This document shows, piece by piece, positions 27,621 to 34,933 of a stretch of 64,000 bases of DNA. How positions within the stretch are numbered: the first letter of the stretch is position 1; each line of letters opens with the position of its first letter. Both the position numbers and the translations under genes were made by a program. The DNA is from an uncultured Olsenella sp. Lineage in GTDB: Bacteria > Actinomycetota > Coriobacteriia > Coriobacteriales > Atopobiaceae. The notes under the pieces are model-generated. The model was not told the origin of the DNA. It searched no databases and saw nothing but the letters and a program-made list of their open reading frames with translations. Location of the stretch: the NCBI GenBank assembly GCA_949291295.1, contig CASEVE010000002.1, positions 54,098-118,097 of the forward strand, read 5' to 3'.

Positions 27621-28610
27621 ATGGATAGTCAGAGCATCGAGAAGAACCATGCCTCCGAGCAGGACACCCACCTCATAGGGCACGGCATCTTTGAGGTGGG
27701 ACACGCTCCGCACGAGCTCGTGCCTGCAGCGGACGGACCGGCTCCCATCGAGGGTCGCCTGCGCAAGGCCGCGCTGCGCGTGCCGGAAAGCTACGAGCAG
27801 TGCAACGGATTTACGCTCTTTGGCCGTCGCATCAGGACGCTGCTCTACTCCACCGACGTTGCCGCCATCAGAAACTCCAACGCAGACGCCATCTTTGCCG
27901 TCTACCCCTTCACGGCGCAGCCTGCCATCACCGCCGCCCTGCTCACCGTGGCCGAGGCGCCGCTTTTCGTGGGGGTCGGCGGTGGCACCACCACGGGCCG
28001 GCGCGCCGCGGAGCTTGCCGCCGTCTCAGAGATGCAGGGGGCCGCGGGCGTGGTGCTCAACTCCCCCGCAACTCCCGAGATGGTGGGGCAGGTTGTCTCC
28101 ACGGTGGACATCCCCGTGATTGCCACCATCACGCGCTTTGACAACGACGCCGCCGAGAAGGTCCAGGCCGGGGCGCGCATCATCAACGTGGCCGCTGGAA
28201 GGCGCACATCCGAGGTCATCGCCGAGCTGCGCGCCGCCTTTCCCGCGCTTCCCATCATCGCCACCGGGGGACGCGACGACGATGCTTCCGCCGCAACCAT
28301 TGCCGCCGGCGCCAACGCGCTCATCTGGGCGCCGCCAAGCGTCGTGGAGCTTCAGCGCGACATGATGGTGCGCTACCGCGAGAAGGCCGAGGCCGCGGCG
28401 ACAGCAGTCGGCGAGGAGCGCCCCGTGGCCACCGTCGTGCCCGTGCCCGACATCACCGACATGCCCGTGGCCGACGTTCCCAACGGCGTGGTGGAGAGCG
28501 TCTCCCCCGAGGTCGAGGCGGCAGAACAGATTGGCGACGAGGATTTCGTCAGCCCGTACCGCGGACGTCTGCCCCGCATGCCCCTCTTTGGCGGAAGGCG
28601 CACGTACTAG
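27621..28610 (+). CDS. Uncharacterised TIM-barrel-like protein
   Basis: 329-aa protein of unknown function. The middle (about 70-260) alternates strands and helices like a TIM barrel, with glycine-rich turns VGVGGGTTTGRRAAELA, VVLNSPATPEMV, VIATITRFDND, ARIINVAAGRR and IIATGGRDDDAS, resembling phosphate-binding loops of epimerase, IMPDH or nitronate monooxygenase-like barrels. The C-terminal 60 residues are acidic and likely flexible. ATG 27621 follows AGGAGGCCCC. The next gene downstream is xpt. A nucleotide-related or lipid-related role cannot be distinguished. Confidence 0.6.
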   Translation: MDSQSIEKNHASEQDTHLIGHGIFEVGHAPHELVPAADGPAPIEGRLRKAALRVPESYEQCNGFTLFGRRIRTLLYSTDVAAIRNSNADAIFAVYPFTAQPAITAALLTVAEAPLFVGVGGGTTTGRRAAELAAVSEMQGAAGVVLNSPATPEMVGQVVSTVDIPVIATITRFDNDAAEKVQAGARIINVAAGRRTSEVIAELRAAFPALPIIATGGRDDDASAATIAAGANALIWAPPSVVELQRDMMVRYREKAEAAATAVGEERPVATVVPVPDITDMPVADVPNGVVESVSPEVEAAEQIGDEDFVSPYRGRLPRMPLFGGRRTY

Positions 28611-28710
28611 CGTGGCGCCGCGCGTTTCTCGCCGCGTTTCTCGCCGCGCGCCGCGTGACAAGCGTGCATAATGGTTGCAGCAACAGCCAAGAGACGAGAG
28701 GGGCACGCGC

Positions 28711-29289
28711 ATGCTTGAGCTTGAGGACCGCATCCGTAGGGACGGCATCGTTCGCGAGGGCAACGTCCTCAAGGTCGACAACTTCCTCAATCACCAGTGC
28801 GACGTGGCCCTCTACGACCACATGGGCGCCGAGTGGGCACGCCTTTTTGCCGGCAAGCGCATAGACAAGATCCTCACGATCGAGGCGTCTGGCATTGGCA
28901 TCGCCTGCGTTGCGGCAACGCACTTTGGCGGCGTGCCCGTGGTGTTTGCGCGCAAGACCGAGTCCAAGAACCTGGACGGCGACCAGTGGCGCACCCGCAT
29001 CAAGAGCTATACCAAGGGCCGCGAGTATGACGTCATCGTGGCAAAGCGCTTCCTCACCCCCGGCGAGCACGTGCTCGTCATCGACGACTTCATGGCCATG
29101 GGCTGTGCGATGAACGGCCTGCTCCAGATCTGCGACGAGGCCGGTGTTATCGTGGAGGGCATCGGCATCGCCATCGAGAAGGGCTTCCAGCCCGGCGGCG
29201 ATGAGCTGCGCCGACGCGGGTATCAGGTGGAGTCGCTCGCCATCGTGAAGTCCATGGACGCAAAGACTGGCGAGATCGAGTTTGCGTAG
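28711..29289 (+). CDS. xpt: Xanthine phosphoribosyltransferase
   Basis: 192-aa purine salvage enzyme converting xanthine and PRPP to XMP. The Xpt N-terminus [23 protein letters not shown] is clear, in pieces, with [18 protein letters not shown] and FARKTES. The PRPP-binding loop reads [11 protein letters not shown], and the tail EIEFA is short as in the family. ATG 28711 fits the normal 190-aa length. Upstream sequence contains CATAAT near 28670 as a possible -10; I see no purine riboswitch. Together with the molybdenum hydroxylase and amidohydrolase elsewhere in the window it points to purine salvage and catabolism. Confidence 0.92.
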   Translation: MLELEDRIRRDGIVREGNVLKVDNFLNHQCDVALYDHMGAEWARLFAGKRIDKILTIEASGIGIACVAATHFGGVPVVFARKTESKNLDGDQWRTRIKSYTKGREYDVIVAKRFLTPGEHVLVIDDFMAMGCAMNGLLQICDEAGVIVEGIGIAIEKGFQPGGDELRRRGYQVESLAIVKSMDAKTGEIEFA

Positions 29290-29313
29290 GCGCCGCCTCT
29301 TTCGTTTCTGCCA

Positions 29314-29363
29314 AGCCCTCTTGAGCCCACGTTTTTCTCGCTAAACGTTGGTTTGGGAGGGTT
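29314..29363. repeat. Solitary 50-nt hairpin downstream of xpt
   Basis: AGCCCTC at 29314-29320 pairs with GAGGGTT at 29357-29363. An inner arm CACGTTT (29328-29334) pairs with AAACGTTG (29343-29350) across an eight-base loop. The overall span is 50 bases with nested outer and inner arms, like the array units elsewhere, but the sequence differs. It may be the xpt terminator. Confidence 0.45.
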
Positions 29364-29396
29364 CATCCGTCTTGATGTGACTTTCCCGAATAACTG

Positions 29397-29458
29397 TTGA
29401 CATATGAACACATGCTCATATAATCATTACTAAGAATCATATGAGCGTATGCTCATAC
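29397..29458 (+). promoter_or_regulatory. Metal-responsive promoter with two ArsR/CzrA-type operators
   Basis: TTGACA (29397-29402) and TATAAT (29419-29424) with 16-bp spacing form a near-consensus promoter. An imperfect 20-bp dyad, ATATGAACACATGCTCATAT (29402-29421), lies between and over these elements. A second, ATATGAGCGTATGCTCATAC (29439-29458), lies at the expected start of the transcript. Both match the ATATGA-N8-TCATAT operator style of CzrA/SmtB repressors, so binding would block initiation in the absence of metal. Confidence 0.8.
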
Positions 29459-29477
29459 ATTCATTGAAAGGAGTGCC

Positions 29478-29801
29478 ATGGCAGACGAGCTCACCATTGG
29501 CGAGAAGCCCGACGAGATGCCCGACGAGGAGCTGCTCTACGACCTCGCCGACCTCTTCAAGGTCTTCAGCGACACCACGCGCATCAAGATTCTCTTTGCC
29601 CTCATGGGCCGAGAGCTCTGCGTGGCAGACATTGCCGAGCAGACCGGAACCACCCAAAGCGCCGTCTCCCACCAGCTGCGCACCCTCAAGCAGTCGCACC
29701 TCGTGAAGTTCCAGCGAGACGGACGCAACGTGGTCTACTCTCTGGCGGACGACCACGTCTACACCATGCTCAACCAAGGCCTCTCCCACATCTGCGAATG
29801 A
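29478..29801 (+). CDS. ArsR/SmtB-family zinc-type metal sensor repressor
   Basis: 107-aa winged-helix repressor. The recognition region is LCVADIAEQTGTTQSAVSHQLRTLKQ. The C-terminal helix contains the alpha-5 metal motif D-x-H-x10-H-x2-E: Asp91, His93, His104, Glu107. This is the CzrA/SmtB-type site, which favours Zn or Co sensing over Cd/Pb sensors that use Cys. There is only one Cys in the helix 3 area. ATG 29478 follows AAAGGAG. It is the first gene of an operon with a small HMA protein and a P-type ATPase, and two matching operators precede it. Confidence 0.9.
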   Translation: MADELTIGEKPDEMPDEELLYDLADLFKVFSDTTRIKILFALMGRELCVADIAEQTGTTQSAVSHQLRTLKQSHLVKFQRDGRNVVYSLADDHVYTMLNQGLSHICE

Positions 29802-29828
29802 TACGAAGGGACAGTCCCTTCGTATCAT
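29798..29828. repeat. 31-bp perfect palindrome overlapping the repressor stop codon
   Basis: Perfect dyad centred on 29813. Its inner TACGAAGGGAC arm and complement are the same as in the palindrome at 24087-24119. The TGA of the repressor gene (29799-29801) lies inside its left arm. It ends fifteen bases before the ATG of the next operon gene and could attenuate the operon or protect mRNA ends. Confidence 0.8.
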
Positions 29829-29842
29829 CGGAAAGGAAAGAG

Positions 29843-30061
29843 ATGCGCAAGACATTCAGGCTCGACGAGATCGACTGCGCCAACTGCGCGCGCAAGCTCC
29901 AGGACTCGCTCGCCAAACTCGACGGCGTCGAGGCCGTCTCCGTGAACTTCATGACGCAGAAGCTCACGCTCAGCGCAGCCGACGACCGATTCGACGACGT
30001 GCTCAACAGCGTGGTCGCCCTCACCGCCAAGATCGAGCCCGACTGCGAGATCATCCGCTAG
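29843..30061 (+). CDS. Small HMA-like metal-binding protein
   Basis: 72-aa heavy-metal-associated domain protein with a ferredoxin-like fold pattern. The metal motif is in DEIDCANCARKLQ (CxxC), followed by DGVEAVSVNFMTQKLTL. In most CadA/ZntA pumps this domain is fused to the ATPase; here it is a separate chain and could deliver metal to the pump or buffer it. ATG 29843 follows GGAAAGGAAAG. It lies between the repressor and the ATPase, but a 172-bp palindromic insertion separates it from the latter. Confidence 0.85.
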   Translation: MRKTFRLDEIDCANCARKLQDSLAKLDGVEAVSVNFMTQKLTLSAADDRFDDVLNSVVALTAKIEPDCEIIR

Positions 30062-30067
30062 CAGTTT

Positions 30068-30239
30068 CGGGACGTGTTATTTCTCTCAGACGTTTGGGGA
30101 CGGGTTATTCCTCTCAGAGATTTTGGGACAGGTTTTATTCAACCACCCCTGAGAGGCCGCAGGCTCAGCGTAAACCTGTCCCAAAATCTCTGAGAGGAAT
30201 AACCCGTCCCCAAACGTCTGAGAGAAATAACACGTCCCG
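30068..30239. repeat. Perfect 68-bp inverted repeat with 36-nt loop
   Basis: Arms 30068-30135 and 30172-30239 are perfectly complementary. Each arm is built of related sub-units beginning GGGACGTGTTATT, GGGACGGGTTATT and GGGACAGGTTTTA, roughly 27 bases apart. The element fills nearly the whole 197-base space between the HMA gene and the ATPase gene. It leaves just enough room for CAGAGGAG and the GTG start. Transcribed, it would form one of the strongest hairpins in the window. Confidence 0.88.
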
Positions 30240-30258
30240 TTTTAACAGAGGAGCTGTT

Positions 30259-32169
30259 GTGAACAAGAAGCAGAGGCGGTGGAGAAACCGCATCATAGTT
30301 GCCCTCGTCATCTTTGCCGTGGTGCTAGTCGTCGAGGAGACCGGGGTTCTCGCCACGCTCTTTGGCACGCCCGGTGACGTCTATGCGAGCTTTGTCCTCT
30401 TCCTCATTCCCTACCTCATCGCGGGATACAAGACTCTCCTCGAGGCGGCGCGCAACATCCGTCGCGGCGATCCCTTTGACGAGGCGTTTCTCATGTCCGT
30501 GGCGTCCCTTGGCGCCTTTGCCATGGTCTTTTTCCCCGAGACCGACCCCCACATGGCGGAAGGCGCAGCGGTCATGCTCTTCTACCAGGTGGGCGAGCTC
30601 TTCCAGAGCTATGCCGTGGGTCAGAGCCGCAAGTCCATCGCGGCCATGATGGACATAGCCCCGGACTACGCAAACGTCGAGAAGGATGGGACGCTCGTGC
30701 AGGTTGACCCCGCCGAGGTGGCTCCCGGCACAACCATCGTGGTCAAACCGGGCGAGCGCGTGCCCATCGACGGCATCGTCGTAGAGGGCGCAAGCCAGCT
30801 CGATACCGCCGCGCTTACCGGCGAGTCCATCCCTCGCCACGTAAAGCCGGGGGCAGACGTTATCTCCGGCTGCGTCAACATGACCGGCATGCTGCACATC
30901 CGCACCACCAAGCCCTTTGGCGAGTCGACGGTCTCGCGCATTCTCGAGCTCGTTGAGAACGCCAGCGAGAAGAAGGCCCGCACCGAGAACTTCATTACGC
31001 GCTTCGCCCGCATCTACACACCGGCAGTCACCCTCTCGGCGCTGGCGCTCGCGGTCATTCCACCGCTCGCTGGGATGGGCGCCTGGTCGGACTGGGTGCT
31101 GCGCGGCCTCACCTTCCTCGTGGTGAGCTGCCCGTGCGCGCTCGTGATCTCTGTGCCGCTTAGCTTCTTCGGCGGCATCGGCGGCGCGTCGCGCCTGGGC
31201 ATCCTCGTCAAGGGCTCCAACTACCTCGAGCTTCTCGCCCACGTTGACACCGTGGTTTTTGACAAGACCGGAACTCTCACGAGCGGCACCTTCAATGTGG
31301 TGGCCATCCATCCCGAGGCGGGCGTTGACCCCGACTACGTGCTCAGCAACGCCGCCTACGCCGAGGCCTTCTCGGACCACCCCATCGCGGTCTCCGTACG
31401 CGCAGCGTACTCCGGAAAGATTGACCAGGCGCGCATCTCGGAGGTAAGCGAGGAGTCCGGACACGGCGTCTCGGCGCGCGTAGACGAGCACGTCATCCTT
31501 GTTGGCAACGACAAGCTCATGGCGCAGCACGGCGCCACCTGGCATGACTGCGACCTTGCGGGCACGATCTTGCACGTGAGCGTGGACGGTGCGTACGTGG
31601 GTCACATCGTCATTGCCGACGTGGTCAAAGAGGACGCAAAGGCTGCGATTCACGACCTCCACGCTGCGGGCGTAAAGAGGTGCGTCATGCTCACGGGCGA
31701 CAGGAGCGACGTTGCGCAGGCCGTGGCGGAGCAGCTGGGAATCGACGAGGTGCGCGCTCAGCTGCTGCCGCAGGACAAGGTCGATGTCGTCGAGCGTCTG
31801 TTTGCAGGCGAGAAGGACGGCGCGCGCCTGGCCTTCGTGGGAGACGGCATCAACGACGCGCCCGTCCTCACGCGCGCCGACGTGGGCATAGCCATGGGCG
31901 CCATGGGCTCCGATGCCGCAATCGAGGCCGCTGACGTGGTCCTCATGGACGACCGTCCCTCCAAGATCGCGCAGGCCATGCGCGTGGCGAGAAAGACCAT
32001 GCGCATCGTATGGCAGAACATCATCTTTGCCCTGGGCGTCAAGGTCGCGATCCTCGCCCTCGCGGCAGTTGGAATCGCCGGCATGTGGCTCGCCGTCTTT
32101 GGTGACGTGGGCGTTGCCATGATTGCCATCTTGAACGCCATGCGCTGCATGCGAATCGAGAAGAACTAA
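30259..32169 (+). CDS. Heavy-metal P1B-type ATPase (Zn/Cd efflux type)
   Basis: 636-aa metal pump without its own N-terminal metal-binding domain. Two N-terminal helices are followed by an actuator domain with TGES (LTGESIPRH), the ion-site motif SCPCALVIS in helix 6, phosphorylation site DKTGTLT, the P1B-specific HP dipeptide in SDHPIAVS, and hinge GDGINDAP. Cys-Pro-Cys fits the P1B-1/P1B-2 groups; the zinc-type repressor upstream points to Zn(II)/Cd(II) export. GTG 30259 is preceded by AGAGGAG; a longer frame from 30094 would translate the palindrome and is rejected. It lies downstream of the repressor and HMA genes in the same direction. Confidence 0.93.
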   Translation: MNKKQRRWRNRIIVALVIFAVVLVVEETGVLATLFGTPGDVYASFVLFLIPYLIAGYKTLLEAARNIRRGDPFDEAFLMSVASLGAFAMVFFPETDPHMAEGAAVMLFYQVGELFQSYAVGQSRKSIAAMMDIAPDYANVEKDGTLVQVDPAEVAPGTTIVVKPGERVPIDGIVVEGASQLDTAALTGESIPRHVKPGADVISGCVNMTGMLHIRTTKPFGESTVSRILELVENASEKKARTENFITRFARIYTPAVTLSALALAVIPPLAGMGAWSDWVLRGLTFLVVSCPCALVISVPLSFFGGIGGASRLGILVKGSNYLELLAHVDTVVFDKTGTLTSGTFNVVAIHPEAGVDPDYVLSNAAYAEAFSDHPIAVSVRAAYSGKIDQARISEVSEESGHGVSARVDEHVILVGNDKLMAQHGATWHDCDLAGTILHVSVDGAYVGHIVIADVVKEDAKAAIHDLHAAGVKRCVMLTGDRSDVAQAVAEQLGIDEVRAQLLPQDKVDVVERLFAGEKDGARLAFVGDGINDAPVLTRADVGIAMGAMGSDAAIEAADVVLMDDRPSKIAQAMRVARKTMRIVWQNIIFALGVKVAILALAAVGIAGMWLAVFGDVGVAMIAILNAMRCMRIEKN

Positions 32170-32183
32170 CCCGTCTAACTGAC

Positions 32184-32366
32184 GGCCCTCGCCCTTCTCT
32201 TCGGAAGTGCGCTGCGCGAAACTTCCTACGAGAAGGGCGAGGGCCTGTTGTTATCTCTGTTGAACCTTGCGTCTGCGCATGGCATTGGGGATACGGCTAG
32301 GGCGCGGGGAACGTACCTGTAGGAAGTTTCGCGAAGCGCACTTCCGGAAGGTACGTTCCCCGCGCC
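32184..32366. repeat. Two nested hairpins sharing a 24-nt core
   Basis: The first element (32184-32245) has 16-bp outer arms starting GGCCCTCGCCC. The second (32301-32366) has 18-bp outer arms starting GGCGCGGGGAACG. Each surrounds a 24-base core, 32203-32226 and 32322-32345, and the two cores are reverse complements with one mismatch. They lie between the convergent ATPase and NagZ-like genes and probably act as a bidirectional terminator. No gene is present in this gap. Confidence 0.8.
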
Positions 32367-32376
32367 CGGACGGGTG

Positions 32377-33756
32377 CTACAGGCGCTCGAGCTTGACGGC
32401 GAGGATGCGGGCGACGGACTCGTCGATGCGCTCCTCGGTAAGCTCCCCGGAGGCAACGGCGTCGAGCACCCCCTGGTAGGCGGCCTGGAAGTCCGCCGGC
32501 ATGAGCACCATGTCAACACCTGCGAGCAGAGGCTCCACGCCAAGGCGCTCCACGGGCAGAGAGTCGGTCGCCGCGCCCATGCCCATCGAATCGGTGATGA
32601 TGATCCCCTCGTAGCCAAGCTCGTCTCTCAGGAGGTCGGTCACGATCTCGCTCGAGATGGAGGCGGGATCGTCGTCGCCCGTGACGTTTGGCATCGAGAG
32701 GTGCCCCACCATCACAAACGGGACGTTCTCCTCAATGGCGGCCTCAAACGGGAGAAGCTCCTCGGAGCGAATCTCATCCAGGGTCTTCTCGGAATAGATG
32801 CGCGCGTCGTGAGAGTCTCCCAGGGCACCTCCGATTCCCGGGAAGTGCTTGGCCGAGCAGAGAACGCCGGCATCCTTAAAGCCGCGCACCTGAGCGGCGA
32901 CCATCGGCGACACAACGTCTGCCGTCGCGCCAAAGGAACGCAGGCCCATCGTGCCGTCGGGGTTGTTGGCAATGTCGGAATCCGGGGCAAAGTCCACGTT
33001 GAAGCCGAGGTAGTCAAGATAGGTGCCAATGTGCTTTGCCACCTCGTAGGCGTGCTCGGTGTCTCCGGTGGCGCCAACTGCGCTCATGTTGCCGACGTTG
33101 TCAACGCCAAAGCCGGGGTTTCCTCCCACGCGCGAGACGGTGCCGCCCTCCTCGTCAACGCACAGGAAGAGCGGAAGGCCGTTTGCCTCCATCCCGTAGG
33201 ACATGGTGTTGGAGAGCATCTGCATGGTCTGGTCGGTATCGATGAGGTTATCGGCAAAGTAGACGATGCCGCCGACGGGCATGTCGGCAAGCGCTGAGCG
33301 CGTCGTCTCGCCCGCGGCGGTAACCTGCCCCACCCCGGTCAGAGCCTCCGGGCGCACGATGAAAAGCTGCGCCACCTTCTGCTCGAGCGTCATGGACGCC
33401 ATCTTCTCGGTGACCTCCTCGCTCACGCCCTCCGGGGTCCCGGACTCGTTATCCGTGCCCTCGGGGCTGCTCTCGTCCTTCTCGCCCTCGGTCTGACTCT
33501 CCTCGGTCTCGGGCGCGGACTCGCCGTTCTCACCGGAGGTCTGCTCGTCTGCGGAGGGAGACTGCTGCTCCTCTTGTGTCACCTGCTCGCCCTGGTTGGC
33601 GGAGACATCCGAGCTTCCACGCGAGGAGAGCGCAAACCAGGTTCCCACTGCAACGGCCACAACAGCGAAGACCGCTACCACCACGGCAATCGCAGTGCGT
33701 CGAGAACGGTGATCATCGGAAGGCGCGCTGTGACGCCCCATGGAAGACGGTGCCAT
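32377..33756 (-). CDS. nagZ: Family 3 beta-N-acetylhexosaminidase, membrane anchored
   Basis: 459-aa glycoside hydrolase family 3 enzyme. A short basic N-terminus is followed by one helix (TAIAVVVAVFAVVAVAVGTW, an anchor or signal). A linker of about 60 residues rich in Glu, Ser and Thr leads to the catalytic barrel. Motifs seen are VDEEGGTVSRV, the family signature KHFPGIGGALGDSH (acid/base loop) and the nucleophile Asp in IIITDSMGMGA. NagZ-type enzymes release N-acetylglucosamine from muropeptides or glycans; here it is exported and probably trims cell wall. ATG 33756 precedes the basic start. It lies just downstream of a D-Ala-D-X ligase gene in the same direction. Confidence 0.87.
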   Translation of the reverse strand: MAPSSMGRHSAPSDDHRSRRTAIAVVVAVFAVVAVAVGTWFALSSRGSSDVSANQGEQVTQEEQQSPSADEQTSGENGESAPETEESQTEGEKDESSPEGTDNESGTPEGVSEEVTEKMASMTLEQKVAQLFIVRPEALTGVGQVTAAGETTRSALADMPVGGIVYFADNLIDTDQTMQMLSNTMSYGMEANGLPLFLCVDEEGGTVSRVGGNPGFGVDNVGNMSAVGATGDTEHAYEVAKHIGTYLDYLGFNVDFAPDSDIANNPDGTMGLRSFGATADVVSPMVAAQVRGFKDAGVLCSAKHFPGIGGALGDSHDARIYSEKTLDEIRSEELLPFEAAIEENVPFVMVGHLSMPNVTGDDDPASISSEIVTDLLRDELGYEGIIITDSMGMGAATDSLPVERLGVEPLLAGVDMVLMPADFQAAYQGVLDAVASGELTEERIDESVARILAVKLERL

Positions 33757-33776
33757 AACCTAACCCCCTAACCGCG

Positions 33777-34826
33777 CTATCGACGCGTGAGTCTATCGTT
33801 GACAAGAGCCTCCAGCACGTCACCGAGCTCGTGTCCGGCAACGCGCATCATCTGCGGGAAGCGCGAGTAGTACGTGAGGCCGGGCATCGAGTTGACCTCG
33901 TTGAAGACGACCTCGCCCTCAGGCGTCACAAAGAGGTCGACACGAGCGAGCCCCTCGCAGCCGAGCGCCTCGTAGACGGCGGTGCCGGCGGCTCGGACAC
34001 GGGCAAGGACATCCTCGGGAAGATCCGAGGGGCAGCGGAGCTGCGTGTTTTCGCCCGGGTTCTTCTCAAGGTGGATGCGGAAGAAACCGCCACCCGAGAC
34101 AACGATCTCGTCTACCTCACCCATGCTGGTGCCAAATACGGCGTCGCCGGTAATGGCACAACCAACCTCGACGCCGGTGATGGCCTCCTCTACGGCAACT
34201 TTCTTATCGAGGGCAAATGCCGCGTCAAGGGCCTCGGCATAGGAGGAGGGATCCTCCGCGCGAGAAACGCCGATCGAGGAGCCGCCGCGCGCGGGCTTCA
34301 CAAAGACGGGGAAGCCTCCGCAGGCCTCGACGGCGCCTTCGCGGTCCTGTGGGGAGCAGCCGCGCCAGAGCACCTCGCAGTGCGGGGAGCGAACTCCGGC
34401 CGCGGCGGCAATACGATGCGCGGCGTCCTTGTCCATGCAGACGGAGCTGGCCATGACGCCGCACCCCACGTACGGCACGCCCGCGACCTCAAGGGCGCCC
34501 TGGACGGTTCCGTCCTCGCCGCCCTGACCGTGCAGCACGGGAAAGGCAACGTCAACTGCCAGTGGATTCAGGTCACCGTCAGAGCCGACGACGGCAAGGC
34601 CGCGCCCGGGAAGGACGACGACGGACGAGCAGGCGCCGTCGACGTCCCACCCATCGGAGATGACGTTGGTTCCGGTGGGGCAAAGGACCCATCGTCCTTC
34701 TCGTGTGATTCCAATGAGGACGAGGTCAAAGCGGTCGCCAAGCGCCGAGATGACGTTGTCCGCAGACTTGCGCGAGATGTCGTGCTCGGTGGAGATGCCA
34801 CCAAAAAGAAGTGCGACGCGCGTCAT
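33777..34826 (-). CDS. D-alanine--D-X ligase (Ddl/VanG-like ATP-grasp)
   Basis: 349-aa ATP-grasp ligase joining D-Ala to a second D-amino acid for peptidoglycan precursors. Motifs are VALLFGGISTEHDISRKSA, FPVLHGQGGEDGTVQGALE, VFVKPARGGSSIGVSR, VEVGCAITG, CEGLARVDLF and VVFNEVNSMPGLT. The spacing and several stretches (GITREGRW, VGCGVMASSVCMDKDAAH) remind me of VanG-type ligases, which make D-Ala-D-Ser. The housekeeping Ddl function is equally possible, since specificity loops cannot be judged by eye. ATG 34826 follows GGAAAGC; a longer frame to 34916 has no such site. It is divergent from an MFS exporter. Confidence 0.88.
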   Translation of the reverse strand: MTRVALLFGGISTEHDISRKSADNVISALGDRFDLVLIGITREGRWVLCPTGTNVISDGWDVDGACSSVVVLPGRGLAVVGSDGDLNPLAVDVAFPVLHGQGGEDGTVQGALEVAGVPYVGCGVMASSVCMDKDAAHRIAAAAGVRSPHCEVLWRGCSPQDREGAVEACGGFPVFVKPARGGSSIGVSRAEDPSSYAEALDAAFALDKKVAVEEAITGVEVGCAITGDAVFGTSMGEVDEIVVSGGGFFRIHLEKNPGENTQLRCPSDLPEDVLARVRAAGTAVYEALGCEGLARVDLFVTPEGEVVFNEVNSMPGLTYYSRFPQMMRVAGHELGDVLEALVNDRLTRR

Positions 34827-34933
34827 GAGCTTCCTTTCCGTGATGATTGGCTGAACCATTATACGGACAACGCGCCTTACGTGCCTCGTTGCGCTATAGT
34901 CACGCGCGAACCACACGCAACGAAAGGACGTCC

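Noticed and set aside
28611..28710. Purine riboswitch upstream of xpt
   Set aside because: No conserved loop sequences (TATA and pairing loops) can be found; only a possible -10.
30094..30258. N-terminal extension of the P-type ATPase
   Set aside because: It would translate the perfect palindrome; GTG 30259 has its own AGAGGAG and gives a normal protein.
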